Shown piece by piece: positions 26,245 through 34,739 of a stretch of 49,109 nucleotides of DNA. Location of the stretch: assembly GCA_963169325.1 (NCBI GenBank), contig CAUJEY010000184.1, forward strand, positions 1 to 49,109, given 5' to 3'. Below the pieces are notes generated by a model. The model ran no database searches. It was not told the origin of the DNA and worked only from the letters and a program-made list of their open reading frames with translations. Within the stretch, counting starts at the first letter, position 1. Each line of letters opens with the position of its first letter. Both the position numbers and the translations under genes were made by a program. This DNA is from Bacteroidota bacterium (GTDB lineage: Bacteria > Bacteroidota > Bacteroidia > Chitinophagales > Saprospiraceae).

Positions 26245-28295
26245 ACCTTCTTCCGCACCATCGTCAAAATCGTCGCAATTGCCACCGTTTCCCCTTCTTC
26301 GTCATATACATCTACCAGCCACTTCACGATGCCCCGCGGGATGGCGCCCACGCCCTCCTTGCTTGGATCGTTTTCCTGTTCGATTTTTTCCTTCACCGTC
26401 AGTTTTACGCCGATGGTCATACCCGGGTAAACGGGTTTGGTAAACCGGCATTCGTCGAGGCCGTAATTGAGCAGCACCGGGCCTTTTTTAGCATCCACAA
26501 AAAGGCCGGCGGCTTTCGAAAGCACGAAGTAGCCGTGCGCCACCCGCCCGGCGAACGGCGTGCCTTCCAGCGCGGTGGCGTCCATGTGCGCGTAGAAATT
26601 ATCGCCGCTGACATTGGCGAAATTGTGGATATCGGCCTCTGAAACGGTGTGTTTGGCGGTGATGAGGGTCTCGCCGACGAACAGCTCGTCGAAATGTTTT
26701 TTGAACGGGTGTACCGGCGTTTCGGTTTGTGCGGCGCCGGTTTGAAACTGGTTGGTCACGTTGGTAATATCGGTCGGATGGCCCTGGATCGCCGTGCGTT
26801 GCATGTAGTGAAACACGCCGCGCATGCCGCCCATTTCCTCGCCGCCGCCGGCGTGCCCCGGGCCGCCGTGTACCAGCAGGGGCATGGGCGAACCGTGGCC
26901 GGTGCTCTCTTTCGCCGATTCGCGGTTGAGCATCAGGATACGGCCGTGGTACGCCGCCGCGTTCAGCACGTATTCGCGCTGGATTTGCCGGTCGTAGGTA
27001 CAGATAGTGCTGACCAGGGAGCCTTTGCCCATTTGCACGATTTCAATGGCCTCTTCCAGGTTTTTATACGGCATCAGCGTGCTCACCGGCCCGAAACACT
27101 CTGTTTCGTGGCTGATCTTTTGTTGCACCGGGTTTTCATTTAACAGCAAAATGGGCGGAATAAACGCGCCATTTTCGCGGTTGGCGCCCGTTACCTCAAA
27201 CCGGTCTGGATCGCCGAAGATAACCGGCGTTTTTTCGGCCAGCAAGGCCAGTTTTTCCCGCACGCGGTCGAGTTGTTTGCGGTTGATGAGGGCGCCCATA
27301 CGCACGCCTTCCACGGCGGGGTCGCCGATGGTGGTTTGGCCCAGTGCCTTGGCCAGGGCCTTGTGTACATCCTCCAACAGTTTTTCCGGCACGATAATCC
27401 GGCGCACGGCCGTGCATTTTTGTCCGGCCTTGGTCACCATTTCGCGGCGTACTTCCTTGATAAACAGGTCGAACTCGGGCGTGCCGGGCGCGGCGTCTTC
27501 GCCTAATACGGCGGCGTTGAGCGAGTCGGCTTCCATGGTAAAGGGCACCGAATGCTGGATGAGGGCCGGGTGGGCGCGCAGTTTTTTGCCGGTTTCGGCG
27601 CTACCGGTGAAAGTGACCACGTCCTGACTCATCACGGAGTCGAGGATGCCGCGGCCTGTACCGACGATCAGTTGCAGGGCGCCTGCCGGCAAAATGCCCG
27701 ATTCGACGATGTCGCGCACCAGGGCCTCCGTCAGGAACGAGGTTTGTTCGCTGGGTTTTACCACTGCCGGCATACCGGCCAGCAGGTTGACGGCGATTTT
27801 TTCCAGCATGCCCCAAACCGGGAAATTAAAGGCGTTGATATGCACCGCCACGCCGTGTTTGGGAGTCAGGATATGGTGTCCGGTAAAGGTGTTTTCTTTG
27901 GACAGCCGCACCGTTTCACCTTCCACGTAGTAGGGCTCATTGGGGAATCGCCGGCGCAAGCTGCTGTAAGCAAACAAATTACCGATGCCGCCTTCGATGT
28001 CTACCCAGGAATCGGCGCGAGTGGCGCCGGTCCAATGGCTGACGGTATAGTATTTTTCCTTACGTTCCAGCAGGTAAAATGCCAGGGCTTTGAGCATGCG
28101 CCCGCGTTCGTGGAAGGTCATGCGACGGAGCACCGGATTGCCGGTTTTGCGGCCGTATTCCAGTATTTGGGCAAAATCGAGTCCGGCGTCGGAAGCGGTG
28201 GCTACGATTTCGCCGGTGTAGGCGTTGTATTGCGGAATGCCCTCGCCGTCGCCGGGAATCCAGGCGCCGAGGGCGTAGTTGTGGAGTTGTTGCAT
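26241..28295 (-). CDS. paaZ: PaaZ: oxepin-CoA hydrolase / 3-oxo-5,6-dehydrosuberyl-CoA semialdehyde dehydrogenase
   Basis: 684 residues, matching E. coli PaaZ (681). The N-terminal aldehyde dehydrogenase domain (about 1-510) has the base E255 in [10 protein letters not shown] and the nucleophile C294 in GQKCTAVRR. The C-terminal MaoC-type hydratase domain (about 535-684) has VSGDNFYAH with the expected pair D565 and H570. In aerobic phenylacetate degradation the hydratase opens the oxepin-CoA ring and the dehydrogenase oxidises the reactive semialdehyde with NADP+. All four key residues are kept, so both activities are expected. No other paa genes are in the window, so the rest of the pathway must be elsewhere. 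A 15-bp tandem repeat starts 16 bp upstream of its start. Confidence 0.95.
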   Translation of the reverse strand: MQQLHNYALGAWIPGDGEGIPQYNAYTGEIVATASDAGLDFAQILEYGRKTGNPVLRRMTFHERGRMLKALAFYLLERKEKYYTVSHWTGATRADSWVDIEGGIGNLFAYSSLRRRFPNEPYYVEGETVRLSKENTFTGHHILTPKHGVAVHINAFNFPVWGMLEKIAVNLLAGMPAVVKPSEQTSFLTEALVRDIVESGILPAGALQLIVGTGRGILDSVMSQDVVTFTGSAETGKKLRAHPALIQHSVPFTMEADSLNAAVLGEDAAPGTPEFDLFIKEVRREMVTKAGQKCTAVRRIIVPEKLLEDVHKALAKALGQTTIGDPAVEGVRMGALINRKQLDRVREKLALLAEKTPVIFGDPDRFEVTGANRENGAFIPPILLLNENPVQQKISHETECFGPVSTLMPYKNLEEAIEIVQMGKGSLVSTICTYDRQIQREYVLNAAAYHGRILMLNRESAKESTGHGSPMPLLVHGGPGHAGGGEEMGGMRGVFHYMQRTAIQGHPTDITNVTNQFQTGAAQTETPVHPFKKHFDELFVGETLITAKHTVSEADIHNFANVSGDNFYAHMDATALEGTPFAGRVAHGYFVLSKAAGLFVDAKKGPVLLNYGLDECRFTKPVYPGMTIGVKLTVKEKIEQENDPSKEGVGAIPRGIVKWLVDVYDEEGETVAIATILTMVRKKV

Positions 28296-28310
28296 GGTAG
28301 AGTGTGGTTA

Positions 28311-28450
28311 GAAGGTTTCTGGTTTTGGGGTTTCTGGTTTGGGGGTTTCTGGTTTGGGGGTTTCTGGTTTGGGGGTTTCGGGTTTGAGGGTTTCGGGTTT
28401 GAGGGTTTCGGGTTTGAGGGTTTCGGGTTTGAGGGTTTCGGGTTTGAGGG
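28311..28450. repeat. Tandem repeat of about nine 15-bp units upstream of paaZ
   Basis: Units alternate between GGGGGTTTCTGGTTT (first part) and GAGGGTTTCGGGTTT (last part), so the array is two homogenised blocks. It covers almost all of the 176 bp between paaZ and the PIN-domain gene. The unit length is a multiple of three and the minus strand reads as an open NPKPS repeat, but this reading frame has no start signal or homology and is probably fortuitous. Being in the paaZ leader/promoter, copy-number change could alter spacing or expression. Confidence 0.85.
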
Positions 28451-28471
28451 GCAATAGTAGAACAACATTAC

Positions 28472-28882
28472 TCATTCAGCAGCAAGCATTTCCAAAAAAT
28501 CTTTAGCCTTCATCGTTTTGACGACAGGGAAAGCTGTTTGGGCCAAAACCTTGAAATGTCGATCATTGGTGACAATATAGTCAGCATTTCCCGCGACGGC
28601 TAAATCCACGAATTTGTCGTCATCCGGGTCATTGACAATAAGTTTCCAGTGATAATGTGGTACGATCAGATCGGTATTGCGGAGCGAAACGAGTAAGCGC
28701 AATACATCATGTACCGTATCGCGATCGTAGCGTTGAGCGATAATTTCCTCATATTCGGTAATTACTTCATTACTGAGAAGTAATATGAATCGCCCACCAA
28801 TAACAGCATCAAAAATTGGCGCATATTCGGAATATGGCGAGAGGGAAACAAGAAACACATTGGTATCCAGGACAATACGCAT
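28472..28882 (-). CDS. PIN-domain nuclease, putative toxin of a toxin-antitoxin pair
   Basis: 136 residues, the usual size for single PIN-domain proteins. Acidic residues expected in the active site are present: D6 in MRIVLDTN, E43/E45 in ITEYEE, D89/D93 in DPDDDKFVDLA and D107 in VTNDRHF, so Mg-dependent RNase activity is plausible. The layout (LDTNVFLVSL..., NADYIVTNDRHFKVL near the end) fits the 'putative toxin component, PIN family' group rather than classical VapC. It begins 3 bp after the end of a small upstream gene, as toxin genes do after their antitoxin. Activity could be against tRNA or other RNA; the target is unknown. Confidence 0.88.
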   Translation of the reverse strand: MRIVLDTNVFLVSLSPYSEYAPIFDAVIGGRFILLLSNEVITEYEEIIAQRYDRDTVHDVLRLLVSLRNTDLIVPHYHWKLIVNDPDDDKFVDLAVAGNADYIVTNDRHFKVLAQTAFPVVKTMKAKDFLEMLAAE

Positions 28883-28885
28883 GGA

Positions 28886-29104
28886 TCACTGCGTTTCGTC
28901 GTTAAGCCATTGTTCCATGGTTTCCTGCGAGTAGCCGCGTTCCTGCCACAGTTTACCCGTACGCTTACGAATTCGTTCCGCAAAAAAAGAGGCCAGCACT
29001 TTTTTCAACTCCTGCATATCTTCCTCCTTTAAATCATAAGCATACAATTTCAAAAGTTCGAGTTGTATGTTGGTGAGATGCGGGCTGGGCTGTATGGTTG
29101 ACAT
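28886..29104 (-). CDS. Small protein, putative antitoxin of the PIN toxin
   Basis: 72 residues, acidic and helical (HLTNIQLELLKLYAYDLKEEDMQELKKVLASFF), with a C-terminal RYSQETMEQWLNDE-like tail. I recognise no DNA-binding fold, but size, position directly before the PIN gene with a 3-bp gap, and a promoter element upstream support an antitoxin role. In this type the C-terminal tail normally wraps around the toxin active site. Family assignment is inference from context. Confidence 0.75.
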   Translation of the reverse strand: MSTIQPSPHLTNIQLELLKLYAYDLKEEDMQELKKVLASFFAERIRKRTGKLWQERGYSQETMEQWLNDETQ

Positions 29105-29121
29105 GATGTAAAATGTTTTGG

Positions 29122-29157
29122 CAAAAATACATGGATTTTTATTCCATCGCCTTCAAA
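29122..29157 (-). promoter_or_regulatory. Promoter of the antitoxin-toxin pair
   Basis: On the minus strand TATTTTTG (plus 29122-29129) matches the TAnnTTTG -7 element exactly, 18 bp upstream of the start at 29104. A TTTG (plus 29154-29157) lies 24 bp further upstream, slightly longer than the usual -33 spacing. A short leader is expected. Confidence 0.5.
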
Positions 29158-29289
29158 TCGTTTTAACTAAGCACCGTCATTGTTTGAAAATATTTCATAA
29201 GCCACAAAATTAAACACAATTTCAAAAAATAACCCACCCCATGCAGCAAAAAACACCCACCCCGCACCATACCTTAAAATGACACCCGC

Positions 29290-29835
29290 ATGATCGAACC
29301 ACCACTGACACAATTGATTGCCGGATGCCGGCGCGGCGACACCGGTGCGCAACGTACCCTGTATGAACGCTACAATACCCGGTTGTTTGCCGTCTGCCTG
29401 CGTTATGCCCGCGACCGCCCCGAGGCGCAGGATATGTTGCAGGATGCTTTCCTGGTCATCTACCGCGATCTGGCGCAATTTCAGGGCAACGGCGCTTTTG
29501 AGGGCTGGCTGCACCGGGTCACCGTGCGGGCCGCCCTCCAGCACCTGCGCCGCAAAAACCCGCTGCGTTTTGCCGAAGATTTTAACGAACTGCCGTCCGA
29601 CCACTGGAACGTGACGCCCGACACAGACATGAACAGCGAAGCCATCCTGAATATGGTGCAACAATTACCCGCCGGCTACCGAACCGTTTTTAACCTGCAC
29701 TGCGTGGAAGCCTGGTCGTATCCGGAAATTGCCGCCGAGATGGGCATCAGCGAAAGCAGCGTGCGATCCCAATACACCAGGGCCTGCAAACATTTGCGCG
29801 TGATGGTGGATAAATTACTAACTGGTGTTTTTTAG
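29290..29835 (+). CDS. ECF-type RNA polymerase sigma factor
   Basis: 181 residues. Region 2 is seen in ALYERYNTRLFAVCLRY-like sequence with DMLQDAFLVIYRDLAQFQGN, and FEGWLHRVTVRAALQHLRR as region 2.3-2.4. Region 4 is the helix-turn-helix YPEIAAEMGISESSVRSQYTRACKHLR. No region 1 or 3, as expected for ECF factors. It directs RNA polymerase to a small regulon, usually held inactive by an anti-sigma factor. The likely partner is the membrane protein at 30736-32880, but a foreign-looking gene lies between them. The 185 bp upstream, between the divergent antitoxin and this gene, are AT-rich and hold the promoters. Confidence 0.93.
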   Translation: MIEPPLTQLIAGCRRGDTGAQRTLYERYNTRLFAVCLRYARDRPEAQDMLQDAFLVIYRDLAQFQGNGAFEGWLHRVTVRAALQHLRRKNPLRFAEDFNELPSDHWNVTPDTDMNSEAILNMVQQLPAGYRTVFNLHCVEAWSYPEIAAEMGISESSVRSQYTRACKHLRVMVDKLLTGVF

Positions 29836-29860
29836 TTGGTCTCCTAATTGACGAAATGTA

Positions 29861-30715
29861 ATGAAATCAATATTGTATATAATAATTTTCGCGATTTTGC
29901 CTTCAGCAGAAATTTATTTGCAAAATTTTGATACGATTCAAATAAAAAAACAAATAGATGTTTTGGTTGGCGCAAATGCAATTCAAACCTATTTACATGA
30001 AATTTTAGCAGAAGATCAGATATTTCGTGGAAATAAAACAAATGATTCGCTTGATATTTTACATTTAATATCCATTTCATACTTTATCAACAAATTTGGG
30101 TATCCCGATAAAAAAGAATATGGTGATGATGCAAGGGCGCCGTGGGTAATCTGGGTACATAACCATAGAAGGTTGTGCATACTATCCTTTCCGATAATAT
30201 TAAAAGGTTTTCTTTCCGGCCAGATCAGAGAAGCAGATTTAAGAGAATACTATTTAAGGACAATATATACATACCAATTTGATGATGAAGATTATCTGAA
30301 GATGCCCTTAAAAGAATTATTTGAAAAATTAAAATTGAACACCTCCAAAACTATTTTAATTGATCAATTACTAAATGAAGCAGCCGAAATACAAGTTTTT
30401 AAAAATAAGCCACGGGAGGTGATTGGACGATGGAAATCGGAAGGTACTTCAAAAATATATGAGGTACAGGGAGAAAAGTTAAACATGAAATTTGAAGGCG
30501 AACGTGTTGAAATTATTAAGTTACAAAGTGGCGAAACGTTTTTTTGTAAATTATCGTCTGATGGTAGTATAGAACCCCGGGAATTATATTTGGCAAAAGA
30601 AAATGAATATAGATTTAAGCATCTAAAAACAGATAATTTCCTCTCGGTCAGTGCAGAAAAACTTATTATTAGAAATTGCACTTCAATACTAAAGGAATAT
30701 AAAAAATTGCAATAA
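29861..30715 (+). CDS. AT-rich gene for a hypothetical secreted protein
   Basis: 284 residues with a possible signal peptide (MKSILYIIIFAILPSAEIYLQ). I recognise no domain. Visible features: a charged central part (PDKKEYGDDARAPWVIWVHNHRRLCIL), a helical stretch around 150-175, and a C-terminal beta-rich part with lipocalin-like phrasing (VIGRWKSEGTSKIYEVQGEKLNMKFEGERVEI). Base and codon use are strikingly AT-rich compared with both neighbours, a sign of recent acquisition. It sits between a sigma factor gene and its probable anti-sigma partner, 25 bp and 20 bp from each, as if inserted into that operon without breaking either gene. Function unknown. Confidence 0.8.
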   Translation: MKSILYIIIFAILPSAEIYLQNFDTIQIKKQIDVLVGANAIQTYLHEILAEDQIFRGNKTNDSLDILHLISISYFINKFGYPDKKEYGDDARAPWVIWVHNHRRLCILSFPIILKGFLSGQIREADLREYYLRTIYTYQFDDEDYLKMPLKELFEKLKLNTSKTILIDQLLNEAAEIQVFKNKPREVIGRWKSEGTSKIYEVQGEKLNMKFEGERVEIIKLQSGETFFCKLSSDGSIEPRELYLAKENEYRFKHLKTDNFLSVSAEKLIIRNCTSILKEYKKLQ

Positions 30716-30735
30716 TAACACTAAAAATATTGATT

Positions 30736-32880
30736 ATGAAAGATAAATTACCTTCAAATATGGACTTCGAAAAATGGGCGGCACAACAATTGAAACAAGT
30801 CGACGCCGCACCGGACGACTACACGTGGGCGCAAATAGCCGCCCAACAAAGCCGGCGGAACAAGTGGCTCCGACTCCGCCACTACGGCGCTTTTGCCCTG
30901 CCTGCAATTGCCTTGTTGATACTTGCCCTTGCCGGGTGGTGGATGTGGGGGGGCGCCTCCGCCGATCCCGCCAGGTCCGGACAAGACCCCGCCGCTCCCC
31001 GTCAGGAAATAGCCCCCGAAAACAAATCGCCCATCGCTGACCTATCACCGGCTTTTGAACTTCATCCCGAGGCCTCGGGATCAAACTCCGAACTTCAAAC
31101 TTCGAACTTCGAACTTCAAACTTCAAACTCCAAACTTCAAACTCCAAACTCCAAACTTCAAACTCCAAACTTCAAACTTCAAACTTCAAACTTCAAACTT
31201 TACGGTACAAAAGTAAACACCGTACCGGCCGCCGCCGTGCGGTTTCGGGCAGAGGCAGGATTGGACTACGAGAGCCCCGTATCCGGTACCCGTGTACATA
31301 TTCCGGCCAACACGTTGGTGGATGCCGGGGGCATGCCGGTGCAAGGCGAGGTCGAATTGGTATTCCGCGAATACCGCGGCATCGCCGATTATATCGCCTC
31401 CGGTATTCCGATGCACTATGCCGACGAGCGGGGCTCTTTTTTCTTCAATTCCGGCGGTATGTTCGAGGTGCGCATAAACCAGCACGGTGAAACCCTGCAA
31501 ATGGCGCCCGGACAAACGTACGACCTGACGTTTTCGCCCACCGACAACCTGACTCAGGCAAGCCTGTACTATTTTGACGATGGGGAAAAAAGCTGGAAAT
31601 ACCGCCCCGACCCGGCATTTGACAACATGCAAAACCAAAACCCGGGAAGCCGGCCGCCCATTGTCTCAGAAGCCCAGGTGATCCGCGACAATACCAACGT
31701 GAAATTGGCGGATTGCCTGCCGGAAATATTTGAAAACCCGCCTTCCGATCCGGCTGGATGGATTACCGACGCCGTGCAAACCGGGTACAACTTAGCCGCT
31801 GGTAAAGCCGAGCTGCCCAAATGGTTCCGGAAAAATCCGCACATGAACAACGAACAACTCCTCAACAGCATGGAAAAGGGGCGCATCCGCGTTATTCGCG
31901 ACCGCGACCGGGTGGACCAGTTTTTTCCGGAAGATTTGGAAAACACGTACACCGAGTTGAAAGCGTTCAAAGATTGTTATTTCATGCGCTCGCCGGACTC
32001 CACCAGCGCAGTGCTGCGATTTGCCACCGAGCAATACTGGGAACGGATTTCGGTGGTGCCCGAACGGGGAAATACCTGCCTGATTTCTTTTTACAGCGAA
32101 AAAGGCGGTCTGGCACAGATTTACGCCGACCTCACTGCCAGTGCCGGCAACAATACCTTCGATGCCGGCAAAGTAATGGCCGAATACACTCGCCTGCGCG
32201 ACGAACGGCTCAATAATTTTGAAGACCAGGTACGTCGCCTGCGGCGCTTCCTCGTCATGGCCGATATGTTTCAAACCGAACCGGAATGGTGCATGGCGAA
32301 TGATACCTGGTTGGAATATTTCGAAAACAACCACCCCATGATGCTCAAACGTTACGGGAAGTTGATCGAAGCCGGCATGACAACCAAGGAAGATGTCATT
32401 CTTGCGGCCTGGAATACCTGGCGCAGTCGCGTGCGCGGCATGTATTTCGACCGGGTCGAAAGTACAACCAACACGGGGGGAAAAAGGTCGAATAGTTTAA
32501 CGTACGCCCTGAAACTGACCTCCTTCGGCCTGTATAACTGCGACCAAATATTTCGCTTGTCCAGAGAAAAAGAAGTGGATTACATCTATGCCGGCTATGA
32601 AACGAAGGATGGTCAACGGATTGTGCCGGCATCCGTTAGCGTTATGGAGCGGGCCTCCAGTATGTTCTTCACCCTGCCGGACGCCGCCCAAATGTTGCGG
32701 ATTCCCGGACGCCGGCTCGCTATTGTGGTGACCGACCGCGCCGGCCGGAGTTATATTTTGCCCGGCGAACAGTATGCCGGGTTAAACCTGAAAAATCTGA
32801 AATCGAATACGTTTACGGTGGAAGATGTGACGGAAAAAGCACGGACGCCGAGGGATTGGGCGGAGTTGCTGGATATGTGA
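30736..32880 (+). CDS. Membrane-anchored putative anti-sigma factor with ZU5-like domain
   Basis: 714 residues from the ATG at 30736 (a TTG two codons earlier is unlikely). A short cytoplasmic N-terminus (MDFEKWAAQQLKQVDAAPDDYTWAQI) looks like an anti-sigma binding segment, followed by a transmembrane helix (about 38-58). Residues about 115-160 are a low-complexity repeat LQTSNFK/LQTPNSK coded by a 7-bp microsatellite. Then comes a ZU5-like beta-domain (GTRVHIPANTLVDAGG, VEGEVELVFREYRGIADYIASGIPM in pattern) and a long unassigned C-terminal region. Role inferred from topology and the sigma gene two genes upstream: it would hold the sigma factor at the membrane and release it on an envelope signal. 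The sequence alone does not prove that. Confidence 0.8.
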   Translation: MKDKLPSNMDFEKWAAQQLKQVDAAPDDYTWAQIAAQQSRRNKWLRLRHYGAFALPAIALLILALAGWWMWGGASADPARSGQDPAAPRQEIAPENKSPIADLSPAFELHPEASGSNSELQTSNFELQTSNSKLQTPNSKLQTPNFKLQTSNFKLYGTKVNTVPAAAVRFRAEAGLDYESPVSGTRVHIPANTLVDAGGMPVQGEVELVFREYRGIADYIASGIPMHYADERGSFFFNSGGMFEVRINQHGETLQMAPGQTYDLTFSPTDNLTQASLYYFDDGEKSWKYRPDPAFDNMQNQNPGSRPPIVSEAQVIRDNTNVKLADCLPEIFENPPSDPAGWITDAVQTGYNLAAGKAELPKWFRKNPHMNNEQLLNSMEKGRIRVIRDRDRVDQFFPEDLENTYTELKAFKDCYFMRSPDSTSAVLRFATEQYWERISVVPERGNTCLISFYSEKGGLAQIYADLTASAGNNTFDAGKVMAEYTRLRDERLNNFEDQVRRLRRFLVMADMFQTEPEWCMANDTWLEYFENNHPMMLKRYGKLIEAGMTTKEDVILAAWNTWRSRVRGMYFDRVESTTNTGGKRSNSLTYALKLTSFGLYNCDQIFRLSREKEVDYIYAGYETKDGQRIVPASVSVMERASSMFFTLPDAAQMLRIPGRRLAIVVTDRAGRSYILPGEQYAGLNLKNLKSNTFTVEDVTEKARTPRDWAELLDM
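31064..31081. repeat. 18-bp palindrome next to the heptanucleotide repeat
   Basis: ATCCCGAGGCCTCGGGAT is a perfect palindrome directly before the repeat array and inside the coding sequence. The same type of palindrome is often found in extragenic repeat elements of Bacteroidota (from memory), so the palindrome plus heptamer tract may be a repeat element that landed in frame. Confidence 0.6.
31081..31200 (+). repeat. Heptanucleotide microsatellite (16 units of CTYCRAA) inside the anti-sigma-like gene
   Basis: From 31086 to 31197 there are 16 consecutive 7-bp units (CTTCAAA, CTCCAAA, CTTCGAA, CTCCGAA), with partial units at both ends. Three units make 21 bp, hence the 7-residue protein period LQTSNFK. 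Gain or loss of units not in multiples of three shifts the frame and would truncate the protein just after its transmembrane helix. Confidence 0.9.
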
Positions 32881-33040
32881 TGAGGCTTATAGGAAAGCGC
32901 AGGGCTTGGCGCGGGGAAAAAGTAGGGGCAAAATAAAAAGCCCGTTGGGTGATTTGGTAAATCAAAATTGTCCTTTACTTTTACTGGCTCAAGCCAGTAC
33001 CGCATGAACCAAATGTTTCCCGTTTTATGTCTGCCTGCTC

Positions 33041-33190
33041 ATTGCGTGAATTCAACCGGATTGGTTGGATTCACGCAATTGTTTTTTATGCGAGCCGGCG
33101 CGGCAGTTGCGTAAAGCCGGCCGGATTGGGGTGGTTTTACGCATATGGTGCATGCGAGGTTGGCGTTGACAAAGCGAGTATTCACGCAAC
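33041..33190. repeat. Cluster of TTGCGTRAA inverted repeats
   Basis: Within the gene-poor stretch 32881-33405 there are two hairpins. The first (33041-33079) has 17-bp arms with one mismatch around GGATT; the second (33108-33143) has 11-bp arms with one mismatch. Both share TTGCGTRAA at the arm ends and CCGGATTGG near the loop, and a fifth half-site (ATTCACGCAA) lies at 33180-33189. The rest of the stretch holds only a 30-codon AT-rich open frame at 33271-33363 (MAGFQQIQIDRIAVLKNLNEK...), which has no recognisable relative and is not called as a gene. Confidence 0.6.
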
Positions 33191-33405
33191 TGGGGGTAAT
33201 AGGGGGAGTTGACGACAAACAATAGTTAGCACAAATTAGAGAAAAAACAAACAATCCGATATAGGCCAAGATGGCTGGCTTTCAGCAAATCCAAATAGAT
33301 AGGATAGCGGTACTGAAAAATCTGAATGAAAAAAACATGTGTCTAAAGTTCATTGGTAAATAAAAAGAGTGGCCCTCATCGAGACACTCCCCTCACCGCG
33401 TTGGA

Positions 33406-34194
33406 CTACTGGCATTCGTACTCATACCTGAAATTAGATACACGCCCGTCGGCGTATCGCGTGGTCAGGCTGGTCGTATACCCCTGGGCATTGTAAACCC
33501 GGTTTTCATCTTTATTTGAACTGGGGTCCACCGCGCCATCGGCATTGGTTAAGGTAAATTCGATGCGGTTGTGAATCCATTGGTAGGGGAAAGCATCAAC
33601 GAATTGCCGGCCTGAAATTTTGTCGTCGCGCTTCCATACTTCTGTTTTTGTGACTTTACCTGCTTTATCAGTAGTCACCGATTTGCTACTGCCATTGGCA
33701 TCCAAACACTCAATACTGACGACCTCCTTCAGGTTGCCGCTGCCGTCGTATCTGGTTATTTTGGTGATGACACATGGAGACGCCGGATTGTTTTCATAAA
33801 CGCTGCGTTCTACCAATACCGGTGTGGCACCATTCATATCAAAACGCTCCACGGTTTGCACATATCCTTTGGCATCACGGCTAAATTTGTTTACAAATAT
33901 CTTTTTTTCGATGCTGTCTACCAAACGTGCTTCAAGTATTCTTCCTTCAGCATCCGCACGCACTATGATCCGGTGCGTTTTAAGTTGACCGTTTTTGTAT
34001 TCCTTGCTCTCCTGAATATGTCCTGCTGCGTTAAAGCGCGTGGTGTAGAATAACTGGTCGTTTTCATATCCTTTTTGAACAAGACAGATGGGTTTGGTTG
34101 GTACAGCGTTGGCTTGCTTTCCTACTGCTGTTTGTGCAGAGGCAATGTTGATCGCGGTACACAACAGCGCCGCGATAAAAAATAGATTTCTCAT
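33406..34194 (-). CDS. Secreted protein with YD/RHS-like repeats
   Basis: 262 residues from the Met at 34194, chosen because the signal peptide MRNLFFIAALLCTAINIASAQ begins there; the upstream extension to 34341 runs through the neighbouring gene and is rejected. The body has a beta-strand rhythm with YKNGQLKTHRIIVRADAEGRIL, FSRDAKGYVQTVERFDMNG and TRYDGSGNLKEVV, like short YD-type repeats seen in many secreted Bacteroidota proteins. No T9SS tail and no lipobox, so periplasmic. It follows the NTF2-like gene with a 41-bp gap; the two probably share a transcript. Function unknown. Confidence 0.75.
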   Translation of the reverse strand: MRNLFFIAALLCTAINIASAQTAVGKQANAVPTKPICLVQKGYENDQLFYTTRFNAAGHIQESKEYKNGQLKTHRIIVRADAEGRILEARLVDSIEKKIFVNKFSRDAKGYVQTVERFDMNGATPVLVERSVYENNPASPCVITKITRYDGSGNLKEVVSIECLDANGSSKSVTTDKAGKVTKTEVWKRDDKISGRQFVDAFPYQWIHNRIEFTLTNADGAVDPSSNKDENRVYNAQGYTTSLTTRYADGRVSNFRYEYECQ

Positions 34195-34235
34195 TTTAAA
34201 AATATTATGATTGGTTGAATGAATGACCTTGTTAA

Positions 34236-34739
34236 TCAATTGCTTTTCGGTGGCGTAAACTCCCAGCCCTGTTGCCGCATTACCGGTGCTTCGTTGTAGT
34301 AATAGGTGATGCGCCGACATTTTCCATCTACCATCTGACAACTAATGTGATACCGGAAGGACTCCTTGCCGCCGTCTTTGCGCACAGCGGTATGCTGGTT
34401 CCACTCCAAAATCCAGTCGCCTTTTAGTCCCCCTTCCGCTACGTTTACCGGCAGAATGGCACCGTTGCCCACCTTAACACTGGCATACTTATCGCGGCTG
34501 GCCTTCTGACTTGCCACCAAATCGACAACTTTCATAGAATCTTGGGGTCCCACGCCATACGCCATGGCATCAGCGGTAAAAAAAGTCAGGTAAGCAGCCC
34601 AATCGCCGGAATTCCAGGCCGTGCGGGCCGCTTTGAAATTGTCAATATCGCGCTGGGCATTGGGGTGCGATACGGTTTGTGCAGCGGCAATGTTGACTGC
34701 AGCACACAGCAGCGCCGCGAGGAAAAATAGATTTCTCAT
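34236..34739 (-). CDS. Secreted NTF2-like (SnoaL/DUF4440-type) protein
   Basis: 167 residues from the Met at 34739, where signal peptide MRNLFFLAALLCAAVNIAAAQ begins. The mature part has the pattern of the NTF2-like fold: an N-terminal helix pair (NFKAARTAWNSGDWAAYLTFFTADAMAYGVG) followed by strands (GDWILEWNQHTAVRKDGGKESFRYHISCQMVDGKCRRITYYYNE). Members of this fold bind small ligands or act as isomerase-like enzymes; here no substrate can be inferred. Its signal peptide is almost identical to that of the next gene downstream. Confidence 0.8.
   Translation of the reverse strand: MRNLFFLAALLCAAVNIAAAQTVSHPNAQRDIDNFKAARTAWNSGDWAAYLTFFTADAMAYGVGPQDSMKVVDLVASQKASRDKYASVKVGNGAILPVNVAEGGLKGDWILEWNQHTAVRKDGGKESFRYHISCQMVDGKCRRITYYYNEAPVMRQQGWEFTPPKSN

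Noticed and set aside
27552-28457. Plus-strand open frame ending in FWFGGF/EGFGFEGF repeats
   Set aside because: It is antisense to paaZ and its tail is only the 15-bp tandem repeat read through; a phage-tail or glycine-rich protein is not supported.
28202-28468. Minus-strand NPKPS repeat peptide as a proline-rich protein
   Set aside because: The frame exists because the repeat unit is 15 bp; it has no start context and overlaps the beginning of paaZ in another frame.
31081-31200. CRISPR-like direct repeats
   Set aside because: The units are 7 bp with no spacers and lie inside a reading frame; this is a microsatellite.
33039-33269. 76-codon minus-strand open frame with Cys-Val motifs
   Set aside because: It is formed by the TTGCGTRAA inverted repeats read in one frame, which give repeated CVN/CVK phrases; no start or homology supports it.
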